A stretch of 64,000 nt of DNA, taken from assembly GCF_000006405.1 (NCBI RefSeq), contig NW_003215602.1, positions 140,768 through 204,767 of the forward strand. The letters are read 5' to 3'. The DNA is from Perkinsus marinus ATCC 50983 (taxonomy: Eukaryota; Perkinsozoa; Perkinsida; Perkinsidae). The translations under genes and the position numbers were made by a program. Shown here piece after piece: positions 11,671 to 23,859 of this stretch; positions within the stretch are counted from its first letter, which is position 1, and the number at the start of each line of letters is the position of its first letter. Below the pieces are notes generated by a model. That model was not told where the DNA came from, ran no database searches, and saw only the letters and a program-made list of their open reading frames with translations.

Positions 11671-14600
11671 TCATGCCTCGGTTAACTGAGCATGTTTCAA
11701 TCGCATCTTCTCATATTGATCGATCTTCCGTTTTCGCTCTATGACGAGTTTACATCGTGAGCGAATGTCTTCCAGCAGATCCGTGAAAACGTCGAAGTTC
11801 TTTACAGGTACGTTGCAGTCATCAGCATGCTGCCGTGCAGTAGGATGAATTCCGACCTGTACCAGACCAAGACGAACAATCACTCCCGAGCCAACAGATG
11901 TCCGTTCCTCGAGAAATTCCACACAGCTAAGACACTGCCTTCCAGAAAGTCACTATTCTTGCAGGAAAAGGAAGGGGAAAATATGACGAAAAAAAGTACC
12001 ACTCGAGAGTTGGCTACGAAGTTTCTCATGACGCCTAATCGATGACAATTATGATACTTCTCACTGGGTACATCAGCAAGCTCCCACGCAAGGCGAAATT
12101 AATGACGATTCCTCACAACAGAAATGTCACGATGATCTGACCTGGACTGTGTAAATTGGACAGTAGCCATAGTCCCTCTCAACCACTGCATGCTCAACAT
12201 CCTTCTTAAGAACAGGTCCGATCCCACCATGCACTATCGGTATTCGCATATCTAACACCTCCAACTCTACCCTCATCAAGGCGTTATAAGCTTACTAAAT
12301 TCTTTCTCTATCATCTCAATCTCATCCATTATACCGTCAAACACGTTAATTGACTGTGTTTTTAGTATCACTGGTAGGACCAACTTAGCCTCAGGTAAAT
12401 CCTCATATCTACACTGTGAACATACGCTATAGCGGACCGCACAGCAAATCACCAACATCAAGGAAAGGGAGATCAGTTTCTTAATAACAACACTTTCGTG
12501 AATTCAACACGTAAAACGATATACAATATGAACAATATTAAAATTGACCCACTCTGTAAGATCCAATTTTTCTCGATGCTCTCGATTTTTCCTCCGTCCG
12601 AAAATCTCAGCTCGAATCGCTTCCATCGCCTGCTGCTCCTATGAACAGAACCAGAACAACTATTTCACAATAGCAACCACATAACCGACACTTCTCGCTA
12701 CGGCGCCTAGCCTCAACGAAAACAACTATCTGTGATACCCTCAATTGTGCACCATACGACATTGTTAGTGTCCCAAGCGTTTGTGCAATGCGTCTACTGC
12801 TAGGCTGAAACGCTCGCTCACCAAAATTACCTAGGTGCTGTAGTAGGGTTACTATCAACGTCAAAACTATCAGTTGTGTTCTTATTTTTCACGATTACTT
12901 AGGATGAGGTCACTACGTACGTGTTCTTGATTTTTACAATTATCAAGTTGTGATGAAATTCATATAAACATCGAAGATATCAGTTGCGGTCTAGATTCTC
13001 ACAATCACTAAGTTGTGAGATAAGCTTTGTGCTGGTGAATTCAGCTACATATACAGGAGATGTCCGAAAATCGAAGCAAGTCGAAATTTCGGTTTTTTAG
13101 TTGTATAAATTGTACCTTCCTATGATAGAGATTGTACAATACAATCCACATAATAGGAAGGTGTTCAACAAGTAGATGCAGGGCTTGCATGGATTTCCAA
13201 TCAAAACTCTCATGAGTAACCATAAAGCTTCTCTAGTTTAAAGCCATCCTCCGTCACACAGCCTGGCGAGTATCATCCCAGGCATTCTTCTTTTTCCAAT
13301 CAACGATGAAATGCTCACCTCCTTAAAATGAGCCTTCTGTTCCTCCTTCTCCTTCCAGCTGTTCAAATCTCGCTCGCCCCACCTCTCCATGGTCCGCCGT
13401 GTGTCAGTGACTGCATCCTCCTGCCAATTCCTCCGTTCAACATAGTAACTTGAAAAATCAGCGTGTGAATATATACACAAGATTAACTACATGTGTTGGT
13501 AAAAAATATAGTAATTTTCAGGAATCTTTGGAAAATTATCGTGGGTTTTTCTTCATTTCTCTCGGAAACCGTGTGTGGATTTCATAACATAACGAGGAAA
13601 CCTACGAGTTCAGTCTCGGAAACCAAACGTATATTCCCGCAATGCCAAACATACTCCTTCAACCCAGCGAACTGCCGAGAAGATCTACATGGAATCTTTG
13701 CTGTGCGCAGCGGCGGCAGTAGCAGCAGCCTTTTCCCCAGCTGCAGTATCCATGGCTTCCTGACGCGCCTGGGCCTTCCGAGTGCTCTTCCTTCCGCCTC
13801 TCTTAGACTTAACCGGCTCCTCCTGAATAAAGAGCCAAGACACAAGTGCGGCTCAAAATCTCCAACAATTGATATTCTCGATCTCAACAGAAAAACGAGA
13901 AAAAAGGCGAAAAGTTCTGGATTTTACGTAAAGTTCATCAACTCGCAGAGCAAACGAGTCTCATTATCAAATGAGAGTATAAGTGTTCGTGTTTCTCGAC
14001 TCTTGTCCTTCGTGGTAAATCTGGAACGGCTACCACCTGCCAAAATTGTGCAGAACAAGCAGTGTTGGAATACATGTTCACTTTCCTCGGCTGATTCCAG
14101 GAATTTCCTCACTACATAATGAAATCTCCACACTAATTCAGATAGAACTGTGCATAAACCAATACGAATTTTCCATAATTTTCATACTCTCGCCAGTTGA
14201 CCATGTGCATATTCTCTCACAAAATAGACTCTAAACCGACCGTTCCTACCTCAGCCTTCTGCTCCGGCTCCACCACTATGCTATGTGGCGTGCCCGAGGC
14301 CAGCTTAGCCAGGCGTATCCTTTCTGCTTTCAACTTCTCCTTAGTCTCTTGTTCCGCCAATTCGAAGTCTCTCATTTGCTTATAGTTCGGGACTGAACCT
14401 GCAAAATCAATACCCCAACAAACTTCAGCCAAGATGGCCACGCAGATCCAATCTCAGTACAACTGCTGATCACGATGATCAATGCTCACTTGAAAATGTG
14501 GACGCTACCTCCAGTGCTGTGGGAGTATATGCTCGTTTTCCTCACTAATCATAGGAGTTCATATACGAATTCGGGTAGAAGTGTACAGGGACCACCAAGA

Positions 14601-17600
14601 ACTTCCCGAGATTTTCTCAGAATTTTCATATCGTCACCAACACATGTAATTGACACTCTTGCTACCTTCATAATCCTCAGCCTCGAAACCCACGAGCGGG
14701 TTGTGTTCGCCCAGTCTAGCGAGTTCCTCATACTCCTCTCGAGGCGCCTCTCTGAAGACTTTATTGTCGTTATACCCCACTTCACCATATTCCGAGACCG
14801 TCCGTTCTTTACTCAACCAGTCACGGGCTACCTGCAAAACGGAGTTATGAGGATTTTATGAATTTAATAGAGATTCACCCGTGATATGAAGACCACTAGT
14901 GAAAAACATGTTTCACAGTTCACTTCGCGGAAAAATTCATCCGTGTTTTTCACCTAGAGTATCACGCCATTTCGCGTAAAACGGATGAAACTATTGAGAA
15001 ACATTTCTCCCATCGTATTGATCTATTACATGATGAATTAAATTGTATAACGAAATTTCCATTTTTTCAGTGCCATTTCTCCGACATTACGCGAAATAGC
15101 AAATTTCACTCCAAGTGAAACGCGCGATACAAATCTTCACATCAGTAAACTTCTTACCGCTCTCTCGCCAACAGCCTCATCCGCAGACCTCGGCATGTCC
15201 GCTTGCGTCTTCGCCACTCCATCGCTCGACCACGGCACCTCAATAGGAGGCCCCGCTGTTTGAATTTCCGACAAATTCTCAATATTCTGCCGATACCTAT
15301 TCACACAGGATCAGAAAATCATCCAGAAATCTCCAATGGGGGGAAACTCATTTTGAATTTTCCACGTATGGCTAGGAACACATTCTTCTATCAGTTTCCC
15401 ATGTAAATGCCATCATCACATTTTTATCAAGCCTTAGGGGGCATGCACAGAATCCTTGCGAATCCTCCTTACGCTGATAGTCGCCATGCTCTCTCCTTTG
15501 GCATGACCATTACAATATCAGTAGCGCTACAGGTGCCGTCCTTCCCCCTTCGCTGCTTCTTCAACCCTACTATCTGTACTGCCATACCCGGCGTGGCCTT
15601 CGTAACTGATGGGCAACAACGTCATACCAATCATCGAGATTGTCAAAATTGAACTTATTAGTGGTTCACCAAAAAACTTTTATTAGAGTTTTTGCTAGTT
15701 TTTTTTATGAATCTTCATATAAGAGACATGAAAAAAACTAGGAATACAAAGAATAACCAAATGAAAAGGAGCCGAAATAAATGAATAGTAGATGAACGAA
15801 TAGAAAATATGATACCCAAACTCTTCCAGGTAAGACAATCATGACATTTTTCATGATTTCCCCAAAAACACACGCTCTTAGGAGTGTGTGCTTGACGAAA
15901 AACACAGCAACACACAACACCCAAAACACACAACAACAACAATTGGCGCTCATATCTACTCTATCAGAATTGACTACTAGAGATATATACTATGATCGAA
16001 TCGTCTCATCCTACTTTCAGCTTTGGTGCCCTTGTCTGCATCCCACATGCGTTCGACTTGCCCAAAAGCACTGCCCGCCACAAAAAAGCTGCCTTTCATC
16101 ACAACACCATGCTTCACCAAACACAGCATAATGCGGCCCTCCGACATGTTGTTGGTCATGTCTATGATCACTAATGCTGCCGTTACAGGTAAGTTCACGT
16201 CGGTGAGGTAGTCATTCCCTAAAAAAACGACTATAAACTCGGAAAAAATTATGCCCTGACACTTATGGCATCGATAAAAAGCACTGAAACCATGCTAATT
16301 AGCGTCACCGCGCTACGAAATTCAAACATGCAACACTCGTTACTTTTCTTCGTGATCCTGTAGAACTGTGCAACCATTCCAGGCGTAATCGACGGTGCCG
16401 GTATCTGATCCGAATCTATTCCCGATATCACAATATCTCTACCATAAATCAACGAGCATCGTCGAAAATTTTCGGAAAAAAATCGAAAATTTTTTCCCTT
16501 CCACTAGAGATTTCCTTCATCCCTCATTGCGATCGAATCCGACCCTACATGATGCAATGGTAGCTCTTGCTGACTCTCGTTGAGGACCTCGTCAATGGAC
16601 TGCTGCAGAGATGCTACCACCTAGTGTACAGACCAATCTCAGAATGGTCTTTGATTTCTCAAGACAAGTAATGGTAACTCTACTCAATATTTACACATTC
16701 ACCACACACTCGATCTTCATGCAGAACAACCAGTGTTGGACTACAAATTCGCTTTCCTCGGTTAGCTCCAGGAATTTCCTCACTACACTAATTCATGTAG
16801 AACTGTACATGAACCAATAAGAATTTCCTATACTGTCCCCAGTTGACCATATGCATATTCACACAATTCTTTACAGCTGCGAATTAACTTACATCATTCA
16901 CATTCGTGCTGTGTAAAGCGGATATAGCGACCGCTTTGCGGGCAGCATCAGAAAAGTCACTGCTGATCATCCCAGCTTCATACAGCTTAGCACACTGGTA
17001 CCTACACCCACCTATAGACAATCACTAACACGGCAATACTCACGCAAGTTCATTCCTGACCAGTTCCACGTTGGCATACGGCAGGTCTATCTTGTTCAGA
17101 GCCTACAGCCACAGCGCAATGTGAATCTCGCTCGCCCGAAAATAAAGTCGTGCTTACAAATACAACTGGTACTTGAAACGCATCCGCTTGCATGAGGACC
17201 TCCTCAGTTTGAATATCAGCGCCGTTTCTGGATAGGAGGGGATATGCGATCGATGATGAAAGCGATTACTTACTCAACGGAGACGACCACTAACGCACAG
17301 TCGGCAACTTCAACAGCGCGCCCCCGGGAAGTCTCGAACGCTGCATGCCTGAAGTAGCGTGGAAAAATAAGCAACAATTATGTTTTAGCGACAATGTGAA
17401 ATTTCTGCGAATTTGCGGAAAATTCTCCTTAATTTCTGGCCGAACTTGGAAATATATGTTCGCTTTTCTCAGCTGAGCTCAGGAGTTTCCACATGAATTC
17501 GGGTACAAAAACAAACAGAATTCTCCGGAATTTCCAACAAATATAGTTGACATGTGCATATTTTCCCACACCGCCCTCGAAGTGAACTGGACCCACCCAG

Positions 17601-18564
17601 GAGTGTCGATGAAAGTCATCCTGTCAGTGTCGAACGAAGCACTTCTCGTCCCTGCTTGTTGCGAGCCTTCAGGCAAGTCCATTGTGAACGCTCGGACCTG
17701 CAGCCATAGCGACATGTTGGGAAAAATGTTTGCTCTCCTCAGCTGAGCTGAGCAGTTTCCTCATAATGACAAGCGAAGTTTTCATAACGCGTTACCGATA
17801 GTATAGGTAGCACATTATGCAAATTTTCAGGGGGGGGGGGATTTCTCACGCACGTTCGTGCATTTCGAATTTACAATATCGTATATTTTCCCACACCTAC
17901 CGATTGAGTGATTCGGCCCGGTTCCGTATCCACCACGTTGGTCCCGCGTAGTGCATCCAGAAGAGTAGTTTTACCATGATTAATATGCCCAACTACCACG
18001 ACTACCGGTACCTGCACCACAAGAAAAACCACCAATTCATGAATCAAATCGCTTCCCTCAAGTGAACTCAGGAGTTTCCCTCACGATACAGCGCAGAAGT
18101 TTACACAAACCTACGGGAATTCTCCACAATTTCCTTTCTGTCACTACAGTAGTACACGTGCGAAAACCTATAATGTTCCCGAGTGAATGTGCCATACAGA
18201 TTGTTATTTCTCAAAGTTGGATGAATCGTACTTGACCTTACACATTTCGTCTTGAGTCCCGACTTCACTGGTAGACTCTCAGAGTCCCACTCGGGCTCCA
18301 TGTCGATCATCCTTGGCTCCATCCCAAACCTACATCACGGTGATTCTCATCAAATTAGAGATCATGTAACACTACTTGTACAATGAGCGAACTATATTGT
18401 CAAACGGGACGATAACTTTGCGTTTGCTCGTGGTTTCGAATTCTCGTCCTTCGTGGTCATTCCAATAGTACTTTTTCAAGTACTGCCTGAAGCGACTTAC
18501 GAGAAAATAGAGACCGCTCAAGCTCCTCACCGGGCTCCACAAAGACTAAGTGCTGCTGAATAAT
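11671..18564 (-). CDS. MTIF2: Mitochondrial translation initiation factor IF-2
   Basis: A GTPase that places initiator tRNA on the mitochondrial ribosome. The G domain is clear: [19 protein letters not shown] (G1, exon 17901-18011), TMDLPEG region (17597-17697), FIDTPG|HAAF (G3, split by an intron), [13 protein letters not shown] (G4). Domain II follows near 16.1 kb ([18 protein letters not shown]) and 15.5 kb ([14 protein letters not shown], then [10 protein letters not shown]). The C-terminal half has [16 protein letters not shown] (14.3 kb), [19 protein letters not shown] (12.4 kb), [19 protein letters not shown] (12.2 kb) and [13 protein letters not shown] (11.75 kb). It ends with TGA at 11671. 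Many introns carry A, B or C elements, so the gene is nearly 7 kb for about 1,000 codons. The N-terminus is not fixed: exons at 18235-18330 and 18498-18564 fit, and a basic segment near 19.1 kb may be the targeting exon. The middle low-complexity exons (13.4-13.8 kb, 14.7 kb, 15.2 kb) are likely but less certain. Confidence 0.88.
14062..14219 (-). mobile_element. Element A copy (in IF-2 intron)
   Basis: Family A is a 130-180-bp non-coding element. One end reads CAGTGTTGGAAAATATG and the other is close to its inverse. It has inner blocks ATGCACATGGTCAACTACATG and the palindromic core CTCAGCTGAGCTCAG. Strand is given as + when the GCACATGGTCAAC block comes first on the plus strand. This copy keeps both ends and lies wholly inside an IF-2 intron. 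Confidence 0.75.
14518..14660 (-). mobile_element. Element A copy (in IF-2 intron)
   Basis: The GTGCTGTGGGAGTATATGC end and the CACCAACACATGTAATTGAC end are present. The latter lies within about 10 bp of the intron donor, so the donor-side tip appears truncated. Confidence 0.7.
14873..15010 (-). mobile_element. Element B copy (in IF-2 intron)
   Basis: Family B reads GGAGTTTCACYCGTTTTACG at one end and ends GGGTGAAACTCCA, with a middle block CGCGGTGATATGCAGTAGTC. This copy is in reverse orientation and diverged. Confidence 0.55.
15312..15425. repeat. Element C copy (in IF-2 intron)
   Basis: A block of about 110 bp with high similarity to 31535-31640. Shared segments include ATCTCCAATGG, TGGCTAGGAAC and ATCAGTTTCCCATGTAAATG. 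Both copies lie in introns of minus-strand genes. Confidence 0.7.
16731..16868 (-). mobile_element. Element A copy (in IF-2 intron)
   Basis: Starts CAGTGTTGGACTACAAATTC and ends GTTGACCATATGCATATTCA; located between coding exons of IF-2. Confidence 0.7.
17443..17572 (-). mobile_element. Element A copy (intron splitting IF-2 G3 motif)
   Basis: This copy occupies the centre of the 248-bp intron (17349-17596) that separates DTPG from HAAF. It is inserted in the intron and does not abut either splice site. Confidence 0.75.
17714..17897 (-). mobile_element. Element A copy, diverged (IF-2 intron)
   Basis: Fills most of the 203-bp intron 17698-17900. Its TGTGGGAAAATAT tip starts about 5 bp after the donor GTAGG. 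A run of ten or so C/G bases and other changes mark decay. Confidence 0.65.
18047..18200 (-). mobile_element. Element A relic (IF-2 intron)
   Basis: Only the CTCAAGTGAACTCAGGAGTTTCC segment and nearby CACGTGCG..TATAATG remnants are recognisable. Confidence 0.4.
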
Positions 18565-19488
18565 CTATGGGCAACATCAAACGCAATTCTGAAGCACCCA
18601 GGTAGGGCGGAACTAAGATGACCTGAGGACGAGAGAGCGATCATTCACACATCCTCACCAGCTGACACTATTAGTGTATTAATATGAGTAATATGCGATA
18701 ATGAATAACACATGTTATTATGTAATATTATAGTCGAGCCAGGATGAGCTCTCCCCAATTCTATACAAGAATTGAGGCCCATGGCAGGGTGGAGGTCCCA
18801 GTATTGAGTCCGACGTGAACGGATGATTAATCACAAAGACAAAACAGTGACCCCATCCCTATAAAGAACGGCAGGCGACCGGGACAGCGCAGCAGGACGA
18901 TGCCGTTAATATACTGCCAAGTCTCGAACATACAGTATAATTCCAATAATATTTATTTAAATAAGCATTTCTGAGAGTTCGAGTATCAACTTTTGGGAAC
19001 ATCTACATATTACATACAGCTCTCCACGATAACGAGAAAAACTTAACTAGTAATTTCAAGAAAGTAAGGGAATCCGGAAGGCGTTCCTCACCTTATCCCG
19101 AGACTCTCGTCCTTTGACAATAGTGTCTCTGGCCGTTTTCCGTGCGAGAAATGCTGAGCCCTTCTTATGATAATGTCGTACACTCAGCCAAAACGGTGCT
19201 GTTGGTACTGTTTCCTGTAGACATGCCGATACGAACTCCCGTCGGATTATCATTTCAGGTAGCAAATCTACTACCAAGATTAAGTGTAACTCAACTAAAG
19301 AAATTGTCATAATAATCAGAAACTCAAATGTCACCATGGGCCGCTCACAGCACTAGTATTTGTTGTACCTACAAAACCAACTGCCCAATTCATTAAGTTC
19401 ACTCCCTTTTCCCGACTCGAACGAGAGGAAACTTGAGCTCCACGTCTTCAATTTCTGTGGTTACCAGGGACACTATACCAATTTCTAT

Positions 19489-19519
19489 GGACACTATACC
19501 ACAGTGTGGTATAGTGTCC
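19489..19519. repeat. Perfect 31-nt palindrome (15-bp arms, 1-nt centre)
   Basis: The left arm GGACACTATACCACA, one G, then the exact reverse complement. A partial direct copy of the left arm (GGACACTATACCAATTTCTA) lies just upstream at about 19469. Confidence 0.9.
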
Positions 19520-20680
19520 AAAACGAACAGAGGAACTAGCATATACGATGGAGAGTTCTCCCATAGATTCAAAATCCGTAATCATTCCTGGCTCATCACC
19601 GATTATGATCACCGCGTGAAAATAGAGCTCTTTTATCCCAGCCCGACTAGGAAAAACTGCAGCGAAGAAACTGAGTCCTGGTATGGACTCACGCTTCCAA
19701 GACAAAGAACATTATTCGGGCTCGCTGGCAAATTCGGCACAGTGGGAAGAAAAAACTCACTTCTTCTTTTTCATTCGCATAAACTTCCATCGTCGGAATT
19801 TCTTATTCGTCTCGACTGAAAAACATATTCATCTCCAGAGCTATACTCAGAGCCACTCACAGGTATGTATCGCTAAGGGCTGAGGGATATAGGTCGGCGC
19901 TCTCACTGCAGTCATAGTGCTAGTGACGACATTCAGCCGTGCGGCTTTGGTTCTTATAAACCACATAGTTTGAACTAAACCGAGGCTGTTAGTCAGACTC
20001 AACTCAAGAGAGAAACTGACTCTTCTTATTAAGCAGAAATAGATAAAGCTCTTCCCTAGGAAAGTCGCGAGGAACTGTGGGGCCGAGTATATTGCCCATC
20101 GAGTAAGTACCTGCGAGAGTAACCAGAGAAGCTACAACGGGGCTAGAGATGGGAAGCTGTGATGGATTTTGAATCTGAGCCCCATATTGTGATGGGCTGA
20201 TTGCATTGTGCGTTTAGGAGAAACGCGATGGGAATAAGCTGAACGCAACTAACCGACAGAGGTCGCTTATCAATGCATTTGTTCGGCGAACTCAGGTGTA
20301 CTAGTTCAGTCTGAGACTGGCAGTCTCAGTTCTTCCATGCCTTGGACAGTGGCATTCATAATCTACTTGAGCTTGTGATATCAGCTACGCTGTCATCTCT
20401 GATGGCGCCGGTGTCTAACAGGGCCTTGACAGACTAGAGTGCCTATCCAACCCGCTATACGTTAACCCTTTAGGGGTTCTTCTGACGGAGTTGGTCACCA
20501 GCTCATCACCGTGATGATGTCGATTTAGAAGCCATACATGTGTGGGACTCTCACAGTGAGAGTACCAGTCCTACAATCTCTCATCCTGCTAATTGGGAAC
20601 GATTGAGAACTGCAGGGCTAATTGGGTTGCCCTGTTAACATTCTTAGCGGTATTTCTCCAGTGACGAAGACGATTTCTGC

Positions 20681-20801
20681 TCGGCTTTAGAAGCACAGAG
20701 ACACACCACATATGACCTCCATATACATATAAACATGTAGAGGATGGCTGATCGGCTTGAGAAGGACAGAGGCACACCACATATGACCTCCATATACATA
20801 T
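20681..20801. repeat. 50-bp direct repeat, 71-bp period, two copies
   Basis: Copies at 20681-20730 and 20752-20801 differ at only four or so positions and share CACACCACATATGACCTCC. The intervening 21 bp is unique. Confidence 0.85.
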
Positions 20802-21907
20802 CACCGGACTCCGGTGATAGGCCTTTGCCCGAAAGCCTGCTCGAATAATGTCCGTTGCGATAGCAGGAAGTTTGGCTGCTGCGACGGAGAGTGCAGGTGA
20901 TTGTGTTCAGGGAGAGTGAGTGTCGATTCGACACTGTCGAAGAAGCTCTGAGCGATCTTCTCTCCCTCGAATTATGGAAATCTTACCAGGAAATCTGGTT
21001 GAACAACTGTCGCGACCGGCAAACCGGCTGATGTCAATGGAGACAATGAAGGTCCCATGCCATACATTGTACTGGATTGTAGTGTCACGAAGAATCGCCT
21101 TGCGTCTGGGGTGCCGCTTCTCAACATCATGCGACTGTAATGTGAGGACTCCCTGCTGGGCCAGCAGTGCTGGCAGCGAGGCCCTGTCACAGGGCCCCCG
21201 CGCAAATATTCATTTTCACGCATTTTTATACATGGATGAAACCGTGAACTACACAACGTCAATAAATATTTTGAATTATCTTATCCGGAGGGATAAATAC
21301 TAACATCCCTGTACTTACGCATTAGAGCCGATGTGTTCACAAATCCAGCGCAACTGTCACGTTCATCCATCTACTACGTTTGATTCTCTCCCTCCGAGCG
21401 CCTCTGTCAGAGTAAACATCCACTCTATCACGGTCCTCAAAAGCGGAACGCATTACCATTGTAACGAGAAAAACTCGTGCAACAAACCTGACTACTCGAC
21501 CCTGGACTATCCCTCCAAAGATCTACAGTCAAACTCAACACCATTTATCAAATCAACAGCATTAGCATGACTTCGGGTACATGTAATCTTACATATATGT
21601 CTTAATTTACAATCACCGATGTGACCCGCCATATCTACTGCTCAATGTGGCTGATTGGTCCAATTGCTGGAGTAGGTTGTGTACCTAACCCCGGCGACAG
21701 TTCTACAAGGACGTGAGTACAGATTGCAGCCAAATAACCTCAGCAGCAATCCCCTCGAATCTCCAGGTGGACAGATCAACAAGCTCATGTATTTCCGCAC
21801 TCCTCGCGCTACCACTATCCGCGTTGGTAATGATACGGCCTGAGATACGACGAATCCACAATGATTTACCAGCACTTAATCCACCAGGTGCACACTTGAA
21901 AAAAAAC

Positions 21908-21988
21908 GACACCTGTGGGATTCGAACCCACGCGGGCAGAGCCCAACGGCTTAGCAGGCCGCCGCCTTAACCACTCGGCCAAAGTGTC
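21908..21988 (-). tRNA. tRNA-Ser(GCU)
   Basis: The 81-nt minus-strand sequence folds as a class II tRNA. The acceptor stem GACACTT/AGGTGTC has a single G-T pair. The D arm is GGCCGAGTGGTTAAGGC, and the anticodon loop CTGCTAA gives anticodon GCT. A long variable arm GCCGTTGGGCTCTGCCCGC is typical of serine tRNAs, and the T arm is GTGGGTTCGAATCCCAC. No intron is seen. Confidence 0.95.
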
Positions 21989-22043
21989 ACATAAAAATAG
22001 TGTACATTCATTCCTTCACGAGGATTCTTATTCTAGCAAAGTG

Positions 22044-22381
22044 TCAAGAACAGCAGTAACCCCCACTACTCATTTCCTTCAGCGCATCAGTTGCAGTCTT
22101 CGCACTAGGATCCTCCGAATCATAAACAGAAACACACAGCTGGCACGTCACGTCACTCTGCCGTCCCGATGGGAACACATCGATCCTACATCGGAGCAAA
22201 TGACATTCAAAGAATTCACACAACAATACCTTCGTATGCTGATCCCCATGAGCCTCTGCAACGCCGCTCGAACTGCCTCACAGGTCACGTCGGACCCTGC
22301 CTGGGCGTCCGTATCGGCCCCTTCGTACGAGGTCACAGTAGCTCGCCACCAATCACCATGCCGAACAATGGTATCTGCCAT
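22044..22381 (-). CDS. 3' end of a hypothetical protein
   Basis: Two minus-strand frames join through a GT...AG intron of about 44-60 bp (RLMGISIR|RIDVFPSG). The joined piece gives an acidic, Cys-containing C-terminus that ends SSGGYCCS and a stop at 22044. The gene probably continues upstream past the element A insertion toward 22700-23155. No family recognised. Confidence 0.4.
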
Positions 22382-22437
22382 GTTATGAATGCGCTAATAC
22401 GTCCAGCTTGGGTAACCCAATATCACAGCCCGTATTC

Positions 22438-22790
22438 AGTGTGGGGGAATATGCACATGGTCAACTACATGTGCTGATAACAATGAGTAAATTCTGGGGA
22501 AATTTTAGGAATTTTTGTTGTTTCTATACACTTCACCCCTGATACCATATATTGCGATAGATATATGAGATGCAAATATGATAACAAAATATATACAAAA
22601 AAACCTATTAACTACAGGAGTAGCAATAAATGATATATAAGACCCCATCACGATAAAAACAATACAGTGCTATATTCAATATTCATATTAAAATTTAATT
22701 TATCGTAAATTCCCTTGACACAGTGACGAAACTCCTGAGCTCGGCCGAGATAACCAAACACGTTTGCCCACACCGCCCGTATTACTCCCA
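22438..22790 (+). mobile_element. Element A copy with internal AT-rich insertion
   Basis: The left end GTGTGGGGGAATATGCACATG and the right end CTCCTGAGCTCGGCCGAG..CCCACAC frame about 200 bp of extra AT-rich sequence. This is longer than any other copy. Confidence 0.65.
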
Positions 22791-23155
22791 CTGCTGGGGG
22801 CGAATACAGCACCGCCTCCTCCCGACAAGGTAGAGCCCGGCGGGGCGAGGACCCTGCGCTCTCTGAAGTACGGTGCACTATCTGGCGGAGGAGGTACTGT
22901 GCACCCTCTTGCTCGCCGAGTCCCCACCGTATAATAGATGTTCCTGTCAAGACCAGCTATCTGTAGCCCCAACCTCCCCCTGGTATTACCGGAATAATTC
23001 CTCAACGACTTGATCGGTTGGCCGACAAGGGTGAAGGTAGTCCAGTAGCAGACGACCCACAGCATCAGCACTAGGGTGGCCCCCGCCTTTACCAACCTCA
23101 TCCACGCCTCGACCCCGACGAGGATGACCTTCACCCGCAGGCGGAGATGCTGCAT
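22700..23155 (-). CDS. Hypothetical membrane protein exon(s)
   Basis: The minus-strand frame begins with a strong hydrophobic helix (AGATLVLMLWVVCYWTTFTLV). It continues as a Pro/Gly-rich, basic tail, and the local GC content is higher than its surroundings. Its 3' end overlaps the element A copy, so the true exon is shorter than the frame. It may be upstream coding of the gene ending at 22044. No family recognised. Confidence 0.3.
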   Translation of the reverse strand: MQHLRLRVKVILVGVEAWMRLVKAGATLVLMLWVVCYWTTFTLVGQPIKSLRNYSGNTRGRLGLQIAGLDRNIYYTVGTRRARGCTVPPPPDSAPYFRERRVLAPPGSTLSGGGGAVFAPSSGSNTGGVGKRVWLSRPSSGVSSLCQGNLR

Positions 23156-23859
23156 TATACCAAGATGCGCAGACGCCTAGAGTAGCACTATCAACGAAGA
23201 ACTGACCGCGATTCCTATCACCAGCGAGGCTTTGCCCAAGAGCAAATATCTGCTGCCGGAGAACTCGACACTCTTCACTTCTGTCAGCCGAGGAGTGACG
23301 AACCGACAATGGACTCAACCTACGAGAGTTCTCGATACTTGGAATAGACAGAAACTACTTCACCTCCGCTGTGGTGAACGATATCGGTTGGGCTCAACCG
23401 CGAGCGTTCGAGTCGGCGGCACTCCATACTGCTGCATGCCATGCTGTGGCTGGGCCCACCTGGGGCTGTTGGTTTGGTACGAACTAAGAGCAAACACATA
23501 GCGGAGCGACGCTCAACTTGGTTTCCTCGAGCAGCAGAATCCGTAGGTTGTATGAGGCAACTGGTGAAGGCCTTAGTACGCAAAAATGGTTTACTGTACA
23601 TATTATGAAAGTCTACAGTAAACTTCCTAATCCCACAGTTAACGAAATACCGCAACAGCAGGGCGAGCAACGACAATCAACGACAGCAGTTCCCGGAACT
23701 AATACACTGAGGAGAGGGGTCAGAGTTTCACAATAAATCGACGAATATGTATTCACAAAAGCAACTAAGCGAACTAAGTAATGCCCACATGCACCCTCCC
23801 GAATTAGTACTAGGGTTGTCCTCTGTGGTTGCCCTCCTCTCCACTAGACCGCTCTACCG

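Larger units (their letters stand above)
18572..21907. other. Largely non-coding region
   Basis: No protein family recognised. It holds a possible basic IF-2 leader exon near 19056-19200 (minus), a perfect palindrome at 19489-19519, a 50-bp direct repeat at 20681-20801 and a few short frames (20920-21303 plus, 20972-21262 minus) that exclude one another. Confidence 0.45.
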
